Assembly: GCA_001592805.2 (NCBI GenBank)
Contig: CP051139.1
Location: 372,001-436,000 of the forward strand
DNA from: Peltaster fructicola
Lineage: Eukaryota; Ascomycota; Dothideomycetes
Length of the DNA stretch: 64,000 nt
Direction of reading: 5' to 3'
Below the pieces are notes generated by a model. That model was not told the origin of the DNA, did no database searches, and saw nothing but the letters and a program-made list of their open reading frames with translations. A program made the position numbers and the translations under genes. This document shows, one piece after another, positions 52,912 to 62,214 of this stretch (positions are counted from its first letter, which is position 1; each line of letters begins with the position of its first letter).

Positions 52912-54092
52912 CTTCAACCGTTCTCCCAAAGACTTGTGAATGGAGCTGAAAGAATCACAATCTCTGGAACGGGACGGGCGACGTCTTTTGTATTGACGCA
53001 AAGGCGATCTCCCTGTCTGAGACAAGATGAAAGGTACCTGAGCGATGATCGCGATGGTGCATAAAAAACCGAAAGCTCACGGTACCTGACCACCAGGAGA
53101 GTTTACTAGCCTCGACCTCGGTTCAAGAGTGCAAGCCACCCGGTTGACAGAACTAGTAACGCCTGTGATGTCGATCGCTCAGGAACAAGTGACGTATCGA
53201 GATCTTGCAATGCCCTGTCGCCATATCAGGTGAGCGCGGGAAAGCATGAAACGATACACTGCAGACCATTGCTTCAGCTGCATGGTGTGATTGGGTCTGT
53301 CCGTTGGTGTGTAAGAAACGAGAGATGCGTTTATGCATACACCTCCGCATGCGAGACAGGCCTCCCGGTCAACTCAAACCATGAAAGGCGGAGTCTAGTG
53401 TTAGCAATAGCAGTCCGCCTTGCGCTCTCATTGCCCAAAAGACCTAAGCTTGCACTTGTGGTGTCTTAGTGAGCAATGGGCTGGCATCAACGATTGTTCG
53501 TCGATCACGAAATTTGGCGCTGCAGAACATTCTGTGCTGCGGACTTCCTCGTGCGGCGCATATTTGACTCCGATTGCTTTAGGCAAGCCACACCTTCTTC
53601 CATGGTTCGGTTTCGCCAGGGAGGATTCTCGCGGCTTCGCGCCATGGCCAAGTGACGTGTGACGCTGTGGCTGCAGCGGCGCATTCACATGCTGAGGTGC
53701 CCTGCCAAGGTATCCGGAGTATCTCCACCAGACGACAGAGTTTGTATGTACCTATGTCGTTGACGGTGCGGTCTGATCTCGTGTTGTTCTGACGACATCT
53801 TGACGATATGAGCAAGTAGCGGCACGTCAGTTTGAGGAGGTTGGCGTGAGACGTTGGTTGTTGTCGTGGTCACAAGGTAGGGAGGACAAAACAGCGACTA
53901 CTGTGGTTGAAGCTCGGCAGATGCTCGCCCCACTTCGAGAAAGCCGACTTCAGGCTATGGCAGCTGTCAATGTCGAAGCTAAGCACTCTATCCTCAACGT
54001 GTGTTTCCTGATCTGCAACGTCGACAGTGCATTGGTCAACAGCAAGGCTTGAAGTCGAAATTCGGCATCACGATCTGAGATCTGCACACATC
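52912..54092. other. Divergent intergenic region
   Basis: About 1.2 kb between the starts of the GMC gene (minus) and the SurE-like gene (plus). Several short ORFs, none protein-like. No repeats recognised. Confidence 0.4.
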
Positions 54093-55087
54093 ATGCACAT
54101 CCTGGTACGGTGCTATGATCCTTCCTGCCACACTTCATCTGACAGCTCGAAAAGCTCACCAACGATGATGGTCCACCCTCAGTGCAGTCCTCTCCGTACA
54201 TCCTCCCATTTGTCAAGGCCTTAGAGACTGCTGGTCACACCGTGTCGGTGATTGTGCCAAACACGCAGAGATCATGGATTGGCAAGGCTCACATGGTTGG
54301 GCAAGATGTGCAAGCAACGCATTACTGGCCACCAGAGACGAATCCTGAGGTTCACACAGACTCGTCGTCCGTTGGCGACAATGGCAAACATCCTTGGGTA
54401 TTGGTGAACTCCACACCAGCCAGCTGCTCACAGCTAGGCACCAGCCATTTCTTCGAGGACAGAGGACCCATAGATCTGGTTATCTCAGGTCCAAATTATG
54501 GCCGTAACACATCTGCCCTATTCGCCATGTCATCCGGGACATTGGGTGCAGCTTTGGAGGCATGCCAGTGTGGTTACCGGTCCGTTGCCTTGTCCTTCGC
54601 ATTCTTCGATCGTAAGAACGACCCGGAAATCGTCGCAGAGAGCTGCGACAAGAGCGTCAAGGTAGCCGAGTGGCTGGCACAGAATGCACCTTGGGGCGAA
54701 TCCGTGCTGTATAGTGTTAACGTTCCTGTCAAGAAGGGTGTCACCGATGCGAAGGTACACTGGACGAAAGTTCTGCAAAACACATGGACCAAGGGCGCAT
54801 GTTTCGCGGAGGTTTCATCCTCATCTGCAGACAATCCAAACTCCGCCGAGGCTAAACTACGAAGGCAAGAGACAGGTAACGAAAGTGGCACTGCTACACC
54901 TACTCGCGATCGCTGGGCAACGAGGCATTTCAAATGGAGTCCTCGCTTCACTGATGTCTACCAGAGTGTTGAGCGAGCTGGGCCTGGTTGGGATGGATGG
55001 GTCGTGAAAGAAGGTGAGGTCAGCGTCACAGCATTGAAGGCTAATTTCATGCATGCAGATGGCTATGCAGGAGAGATAAAACTGTAG
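54093..55087 (+). CDS. SurE-like phosphatase / 5'(3')-nucleotidase
   Basis: A 12-nt first exon (54093-54104, MHIL) and a second exon 54155-55087 give 314 aa. The junction yields MHILLTNDDGPPSVQSSPY, the metal-binding SurE start (DD pair), with HTVSVIVPNTQRSWIGKAH, SGPNYGRNTSALFAMSSGTLGAALEA and SVNVP as the other conserved blocks. The fungal relatives are acid-phosphatase-like Pho2-type SurE proteins. An acceptor 9 nt upstream (54146) is also in frame and would insert LEK before LTNDDG; the downstream one fits the family better. Converges on EDC3 with a 50-bp gap. Confidence 0.92.
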
Positions 55088-55137
55088 ATATGCTCGCTCG
55101 CTGAACCACTACCAATAGCAAACAATCAAAAAGCACA

Positions 55138-57261
55138 TCATGCCGTGCTCAACATCACTGCTGCGACCCATTGCGCGCCAAACTCGACGGCGTCTTCAGG
55201 CTTGAGCGCAGTGTTGATGCCTATGTCTGCAACGCTGACGTCCCAGTGCTCGCCGCCCTTCATAGCCTCGAGTATACCTGTCACCGGCGCGCCCAGGGAG
55301 AGGACCTTGTCCGGTCTGACAGCCAATGGCTCACCATCTACTATTGCAGCGCTACCATCGTAGCCATTGACACCACTTGGACAGGTGATTGAGATGACTG
55401 GAGCACGACTGCGATTCGCCCAGTCGATGATCTGGTGAGCGTCCTCCAATGCTGTTGCATTGAGATCTTCTGTCTGGGCCAGCAGATCGTCGTAGGTCGT
55501 TCCAGCAAACAGTGCATCAATAATGGCGACTGGTGGTCCCGGAAGTCCTTTGATGTAACCTTGAGCTTTGCGCCAGCTTCCTCGCTTGATCCTCGCACCT
55601 GCGCGGATGCACTTCTTCAGAGCTTGGTGTTGTCTTGCGAACTGCTGGTCCTGCACAGCTGCTGTCTCAAAGATGCCCTCCGCGATAATGATCTTGTACT
55701 TGCGTGACACCAGATGTCTCGTCGCAGCCAACGCTCTTGCACCTGTGCTGTGGTTGCCAGCAAGTATGACAATGACCGGTTGGCTCGCATCCCCAAGAGT
55801 CGTGCTTGCACTCAGCGTAGCTCGAGCAGTGTTGGTGCGTGATGGGCGCCTGACCTCGCCAGGATTTTCAGCCAACCGTAGTGTCTCTTCCGCAATACAA
55901 CGAGCAGCAAGCTCAGTGATGGCATCAGCCGATACACCATATTGTGATGTCTCATCTTCCAATGTCTGAAGTGCTTCCGGGAGCAGCACTGGGCATAATG
56001 CTTTGCTTGTCGCCAGAATGAAGTGAGTTTGCGCTGCCTCGTGACGCTCTGCGCGACTCTTACGCGATACAGTTGAGCGTGGCGAGGGCTCGTTACTTCT
56101 GAGCATGTTGCCTGTAAGGACAGGCGTTGGCTTGCTCCGACTGGCTCTTGAAGCTGCTCGCTCGGAAGACATAGACGCACTGAGAGGATGTGGTCTGTCC
56201 AGGTAGCCGCTGTTAACTCTGCTAGCTTGTCTCTTCGAGATCGAATGTCGAGATGAGGAACGGCCAGTCTGGAAGTCAACTTCCGTATCAGCATCACTAC
56301 CGTCGGCGAGTCTTGGACTCAACACCATCTCGGTCGGCAGCAGATTCTTTCGAGGCGGCAGTTTGTTATGACTGACGAGTCGATCTTCATCTGCAGTAGT
56401 GTCATCCTTGCGCAATTGCTCGAAGACCTGCTCTTTGTTGAAGAGTTTGTGGTTGGCCTCGAAGTCAAACTCGCCCATGTCCTGGATATCAGTTGCATCC
56501 TCAGTAGCCCAGCCATTCTGGGCTTCCCCATCGATTTGACGCTGTCGCCGACGTCTCTTAGACTGACCAGCTTCAGCCTCTGCTGAGTGCAGTAATGGCG
56601 TTTCCCTCCAGCCTTTGCCTCGTTTTGCAGCGCCGTTCATATCGTTGCCATTGCGGGAAACCTCTGTGTTGATGACTGGCAGAGGCTCAGTTGCAGTGCT
56701 CTCAGGCTTGACAGCTCGTTGCTGCTTAGCTGGTCTCTGTCTTTTCTTTGGCCCCTTTTCGCCTGCTTGTGCGGCTTCGAATACTTTTCTGAGGTCAACA
56801 CCCTGCGAGCTTCCAGCGTGTGCCTGGTTCGAAGGTGTAGGCAGCTGTGGAGTCTGCTGCTTTGGCGCAATGATGGGTGGCATTGACTTGGTTGGCGTCG
56901 CAGCTGAGCTGTCAAAAGCCCCAGAGGACTGCTGAGCAGGTGTTCTGTGGAAGCTGAGGATAGCAGGGTCGACATGCTGGCTGTTCTGAGCAGGAATTTG
57001 AGGTGGTGTAGGGTGACTTGGTGCTGGACGGATAGGAAGTTGTACAGCAGGAGGTGCTTGGCTGGTTTGTAGAACATTCAGGTCTGCAATAATGCCATTC
57101 TGAACAGTCCACTGAGGCCAACGAGTGCCGTTCTGTGGGAAGAGGACATCCTCTAGATGAAGAGCTTGTCCCGGAACGACTTCTTGAACTCGGCCTTGTA
57201 CGATCGTATTTGGTGGCTGCTTCAATGTTATTTGTACGATCGCGCCGACGAAGCCAGCCAT
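55138..57261 (-). CDS. EDC3: Enhancer of mRNA decapping 3
   Basis: P-body scaffold that activates Dcp1-Dcp2. Single exon, 707 aa. The N-terminal divergent Lsm domain starts FVGAIVQITLKQPPNTIVQG and covers about 80 residues. After a Pro/Gln-rich linker the FDF motif FDFEANHKLFNKEQVFEQLR binds Dhh1. The C-terminal YjeF-N domain (about 430-707) includes VILAGNHSTGARALAATRHL and PVISITCPSGVNGYDG. Intact and of ordinary length. Confidence 0.95.
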   Translation of the reverse strand: MAGFVGAIVQITLKQPPNTIVQGRVQEVVPGQALHLEDVLFPQNGTRWPQWTVQNGIIADLNVLQTSQAPPAVQLPIRPAPSHPTPPQIPAQNSQHVDPAILSFHRTPAQQSSGAFDSSAATPTKSMPPIIAPKQQTPQLPTPSNQAHAGSSQGVDLRKVFEAAQAGEKGPKKRQRPAKQQRAVKPESTATEPLPVINTEVSRNGNDMNGAAKRGKGWRETPLLHSAEAEAGQSKRRRRQRQIDGEAQNGWATEDATDIQDMGEFDFEANHKLFNKEQVFEQLRKDDTTADEDRLVSHNKLPPRKNLLPTEMVLSPRLADGSDADTEVDFQTGRSSSRHSISKRQASRVNSGYLDRPHPLSASMSSERAASRASRSKPTPVLTGNMLRSNEPSPRSTVSRKSRAERHEAAQTHFILATSKALCPVLLPEALQTLEDETSQYGVSADAITELAARCIAEETLRLAENPGEVRRPSRTNTARATLSASTTLGDASQPVIVILAGNHSTGARALAATRHLVSRKYKIIIAEGIFETAAVQDQQFARQHQALKKCIRAGARIKRGSWRKAQGYIKGLPGPPVAIIDALFAGTTYDDLLAQTEDLNATALEDAHQIIDWANRSRAPVISITCPSGVNGYDGSAAIVDGEPLAVRPDKVLSLGAPVTGILEAMKGGEHWDVSVADIGINTALKPEDAVEFGAQWVAAVMLSTA

Positions 57262-57986
57262 GCTGATCGACGCGTTTGTGATGTTTCCTAAGATGCTGCT
57301 CAGTATATCGTGCGACGTGAATGGATAAAGTCAGGCGGCGGTCGACGTGTTGAGTTATAGGAAGGTCTTGGAAGGCGCACAAGACACGTCAGGGCAGCTT
57401 CTCAAATCTTTATCGATAAGCTGCAGGGGAGATCCCTGCATAAGCACGTGACTCTAGGCATATGAGAATCGGCAGGCTTACTTTCCACCTCAATTTGGCT
57501 GTCCTGCACCTCTCGACAACGCTGCATGTGAATGCGGGTGTGTGTACATTTCACGAGGATCGAGACATTTTTCAATTAGCATTCATTGACGCTCTATCAC
57601 TTATAGACAGATCATCGTTCATGATGGGAAGTGTGCGGAACAATACTCGGAGCTGATCATCGAATCCACGCCGACTTAGAAGACCATCAACCAATTCCTC
57701 CTGTAGACACCAGCCGAGACGGCGGATCCGTGTAGTTCTGTGTCGATCATCGTTCATCTGTGGTGATTGCTGGGGCGGGAGTCGTGCATAAATTCAACTG
57801 TGCTGGGGGATTGTGCTGGATTGATGCTTGGGCTCTTGCAGAAGCATGACACGAGCACTAGTGATATACTCTGTCAGCTTGACAGCTGTCGTAGCTGTGT
57901 CTCGGCTCACGCTGTTGTGAGCGGAGAGGGGGAGCTGGCATGTCGATGTTGTTGTTGGGCATGAAGCAGATAGTGATTGCAGGCGC
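57262..57986. other. Intergenic, EDC3 promoter and importin-alpha 3' flank
   Basis: About 725 bp between two minus-strand genes. Nothing further recognised. Confidence 0.4.
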
Positions 57987-59743
57987 CTACATGTCCATGT
58001 TGTCTGTGCCGTTGGCGAAGTTGAAGTTCTGTGTCGTCTGCTGGGCACCAAAACCGAATTGACCATCCGCACCTTGGTGTGGTGCCAGCTCACCAACATC
58101 GCCATCTCCATCGTCGTCTGAGAAGTACTTCTCGATGATGTTGTATGCCTTCATGTAGATCTCCTCGTTAACGTTATTTTGACACTCGTGGATCTTCTCC
58201 ATGCCACCGCAGTCTTCAATGAAGAGAGCATACTGGTTGACAGCTGGCTCTCCAGTGCCCTCTTGTGCATCTTTGTCGAGGTCTCCGACCTTCAGAATGT
58301 TCTCGAGGCCGTCAAGTGCGACTTGAATGATCTTGTTGTCTGGACATGTGAGGAGGTCGCACAATGGACGAATGGCACCCTGCTGCACAAGGTAGCGGAT
58401 TTGCTCGGGCTTCTGAAGACCACCTGAAGTTGCGTTCGAGATCGCCCAGCAAGCCTCCTTGCGGGTCTTGAAGTCACCGTGCGTGAGCAGGTGGATGAGG
58501 GGAGGAATGATGTTGGCATCAATGACGGACTGAATCTGGATGCTGTTGCCTGCAGTGACATTGGAGATGGTCCAGCAGGCTTCCTTGCGGATGCCGTCCT
58601 TAGTGGAGCTCAGCAGCGAGAGCAGAGCCGGTAAGGCACCACAGTTAATGATGAGCTGTGTCTGAACATCATCGCCAGTGACAATGTTGCCAACAGAGCG
58701 GAGAGCTGGCGTCTGCACTGATGTTGAACCATGCATGAGGAGCTCGACCAAGCGACGAGGGATGTTGGCCTCAATAACTGCCTGAATCTTGTCGTTTGAA
58801 CCGTCGGAGAGGTAGGAGATAGCCCAGCAGGCATCGATTAGAACCTCATCATCAAGCGAGTAAACGAGCTTAGCGAGCACTGGCAATGCAGGGGAGATCT
58901 GTGAGGAGTGTTAGCAGGTGGAATGCAGCAGATAGAGGTGAACTTACGAAGTTCCAGTCTGGCTGTGGTGTTTTGCCACGGCAGAAGTTGCTGAGTGTCC
59001 ATGTAGCGTTCCTGAGCATGCTAAGCTTGCGGCTGTCGCCTAGCAGGCGTACTAGAGGCTGTAGGGCACCAGAAGCCAAGACGAAGTCACGGCAATGTGG
59101 GCTGTCTCCTGCTATGTTACCTAGAGCCCACACAGCTTGTTCCCTAACATCTGGCTCCGGGCTGCTCAACAGCTCAACGAAGATTGGTACTGCTCCAGCT
59201 TCAATGACGACCTGTGTTTGTGCGGCTGAGCCTGATGCGATATTGGTGAGTGCCCAGGCGGCCTCAAACTGAACGAGTGTGTGTGGTGAGTGTAGGAACT
59301 CGACGAATCTGCTGACGACACCAGCTTCAATCACACGCTCGATGGGCGGGTTTCGCTCCTTGGAGAGGAGCTTGCGGAACTTGGTGGTAGCAGATATCTG
59401 ATCCTCGATCTTGTCGGAGAAGACACCTCTGACCATGGTAGGGAGATCCTCATTCAACTAGATTACCCGTCAGAGCTGTTGCCATTACCAGGCAAAGCAA
59501 ACATACCTGAGACTCAGTATTTCCTCCCTCGTCATCACTATCGGGCGCAGCGCCCAACGAAGCTCCTGGTGCGCCATCACCGCGAGTACCGATACCACGT
59601 CGCTTTGCAAGGTTCTCCTCACGTTTCTGCTTTCGGATCTCAACTTGCTGCTCTTCACGGCGTCGACGAAGCTCCTCTGGCTTGAAGGTGTTCTTCGCCT
59701 TGAAGGTGGTGCGGCGATGCTCTGGGATGTAGCGATCAGCCAT
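57987..59743 (-). CDS. SRP1: Importin subunit alpha (karyopherin alpha)
   Basis: NLS receptor that hands cargo to importin beta. Three exons (59743-59507, 59457-58948, 58898-57987) give 552 aa, the standard length. Residues 1-80 are the importin-beta-binding domain ([40 protein letters not shown]). Ten armadillo repeats follow, with the W/N ladder ([82 protein letters not shown]). An acidic tail ([13 protein letters not shown]...) ends the protein. Confidence 0.97.
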
Positions 59744-60294
59744 GCTGGGCAGTCGTGTGCTGAAGTGTCGCTCTTCTGTTGACTGTGCAGGTCGGCGAGA
59801 TCGTGGTTGTAACGATGATCTATAGTTGCAAATCAGGAGAAAGTAAACAAAACTTGAATGAATCGTGCAGAATAGGTCAAACGTCAGAAACGATTGCCGC
59901 TCTAGGGCGCCAAGACGAGGGTTCAGCCCCGCCTGACAAAAGTCGTGTCATGAACAATTCACTCATACTACTGTTATGCGAGACATTTATCTGTGTGAGA
60001 CTTGCTCACTTCGTTCACGACAGTGATTGAGAACCCAGCTCGGCTATCAATATGAGTGCGCCCTTGCGCTGCACTGGCGGCACGACGCGAGACTTCACTA
60101 TGCGGTTGCCCGATATATCTCACCTAGCAGGCACACTCGAAATGGTAGATGAAAGATGGAACGACATCTCAGCTGAGCACGTGCTCCATTTGGTGTTGCT
60201 ATATCCTTGCTACACACGATATGTTCGCTATGTCCATCTATGCTTTGTCTTACTGTTGCTCGTCAACACGTCTTGCAGATGCCTCGTTGAAACT
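59744..60294. other. Intergenic, importin-alpha promoter and SDR 3' flank
   Basis: About 550 bp. A GGTTCAGCCCC stretch near 59924 slightly resembles a tRNA B box but no cloverleaf fits. Nothing else recognised. Confidence 0.4.
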
Positions 60295-61253
60295 CTACTG
60301 GGAGGAACCACCAGAGATGGTCAAGACCTGGCCTGTTCAATGTCAGAGAAATTCATACGCAAGACAAGTCAGAGTACTCACCGTTGACCCAGCCACCGTC
60401 CTCGCTTGCCAAGAAGGCAACGACACGTGCAACATCCTCTGGAAGAGCACATCGCTTGAGTGGGCAGTGGTTAGCCATCATGCCCTCAATCTTGTCGGCT
60501 GGCCAATCTGGAGTGGCACCTGGCTGCGTTGGCTGTTAACAAGAGTCCTTAGGGCCGGCGGACTGACTTACAATGTAGTGCCATGCGTTCTGAGTGAACC
60601 TAGACAAATATCAGCTTACAAGACATCAGGACTGGACAGACTGCTTACATGTCTGACTTGATTCCACCTGGAGCCACACCGTTGACTGTGATACCACGGA
60701 CACCGAAGTCAGTAGCGAAAGCCTTGATCATACCAATGACGGCCATCTTGGATGCATTGTACAGAACGTGGTCGTGAACACCAAGGAGACCAGCCGCGAT
60801 CGAGCTCATCAGGATGAGACGACCGTTGTTCTCGAGGTATTTCCATGCAGCCTGTCCAACGAAGAACTGTGCACGAGCGTTGAGGTTGAAGACGTGGTCG
60901 TACTTCTCCTCTGTGATCTCCTCGGTCTTGTCCCAGGATTCGGTTCCACTGTTGCTCATCACGATATCGATCTTGCCAAAGTGCTTCTTGCTCTCCTGGA
61001 AGAGTCTCTCGATCTCTGCTGGCTTGCTGACATCGGCCTGAATGCTGACGGCCTTGGCTCCACTGCCGGTGGCTTCGATAAGTGCAACGACCTCGTCTGC
61101 GGACGATTTGCTGTTGGCGTAGTTGACAATGACGCTGGCACCTCGCTTTCCAAGCTCAATGGCACATCCTCGACCAATACCACGGCCGGCACCGGTGATG
61201 AGTGCGACCTTGCCATGGAGAGAGGCGGTTGGGACTGTGACTGGGCCAGACAT
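60295..61253 (-). CDS. Short-chain dehydrogenase, tetrahydroxynaphthalene/versicolorin-reductase-like
   Basis: Four exons (61253-60649, 60599-60572, 60523-60382, 60332-60295) give 270 aa. NADP(H) motif TGAGRGIGRG, VMSNSGTESW in place of NNAG, catalytic Ser in LILMSSIAAG, Tyr-x3-Lys in YNASK, and GVAPGGIKSDM then AWHYIPGATPDWP, ending VLTISGGSSQ. The order and the IKSDM motif place it with fungal polyhydroxynaphthalene/anthraquinone reductases (Brn1, Thr1, AflM types). No melanin or aflatoxin neighbours are present, so the substrate is inference. For intron 2 the acceptor at 60524 is preferred because it restores YIPGATP; an upstream AACAG would insert PTQ. Confidence 0.88.
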
Positions 61254-62214
61254 GTTGTTTGTGAGCTAGAGGTCGGTCAGTCTGAGACGCAGGTCAAACT
61301 CCTGAGCCACTCACTATCTTGCTTATTTGGAGTAGTGAAGAATGAAGGAAGAGAGCAGCGGTGAGAAGAAAATCGGACGATTACAGCTACCCACAGCTTT
61401 TCGTATGATCAGCCTGCGTCTTTAGTCTATTCTAAGGCACAAGGGTCTCTCCACAACTAGAGATGAGTTTATGATTCTACCATTGAGGTTTGGACCGGAG
61501 CTTGGAGACCCGAGTCAGAGAAAACACTACCATGGTGTTACTGTGCTCGCGTTCGGAGTCTGCCTGTAATACATTCCCGGGCACGACATGCAATACCGGC
61601 AACGCCTTCAGCGCTCGCCGTATCCTAACAATGTGTGCATGCGAGCATTGATGTGTCAATTGACGATAATAATACCTTCGGTGCATTGTTAAGAGCGAGG
61701 ACGAGAATGTGGCGCGGGGCTGGTGGGGTTTCCGACGACGATCACTTCAATACATTTTGCAGATAGAGAATGCCTCTTGGATGTTCTATAGCAGCTACTG
61801 TACAGCAGGCATGTCCGCCCTCCTTCCCAAGGCTTTGTCCGTTGTCGTTCGCATGAACATTAGCATTAGGATTAGTGGTCGAGCCGACCTGCTCTTGAAC
61901 ATCCAAGTCACTCCTCCATCGATGCCCATTTATATCACACCGCAATACGATGCTCCGATCTGATGGTATCGTGTGAAAGAAAGAGAATGCAAAGAGAAGC
62001 TTCGTTGTACACCACAGCCTTGCAGCTGGAGGAAGCAGGATAAAAAGGAGAGTCTTTCATATCTTCGTTCGCCCGAACAATGGCTTTCGTCATAAGAACA
62101 CCCGATGCGCCGTGGATTTTGGAGGAAGCCGTAAAGAGAAGAAAATATTATGTAGTCCGTGTTGTGGAATGCAGTGGTATATGTGTTGGTGAAGGACTGC
62201 TGTCTTGAGAATGG
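61254..62214. other. Intergenic, SDR promoter and cyclin 3' flank
   Basis: About 0.96 kb between two minus-strand genes. Probably includes a long cyclin 3' UTR. No coding feature recognised. Confidence 0.4.

Noticed and set aside
59915-59940. tRNA-like B-box sequence (GGTTCAGCCCC)
   Set aside because: No matching A box, acceptor stem or anticodon arm could be folded around it.
50900-61253. Secondary-metabolite cluster around the GMC oxidase and SDR
   Set aside because: The genes between them (SurE-like, EDC3, importin alpha) are housekeeping, and there is no PKS, NRPS, terpene synthase or cluster regulator.
61866-61880. Telomere-like TTAGGATTAG
   Set aside because: Only a fragment, not TTAGGG repeats; too short to be an interstitial telomere.
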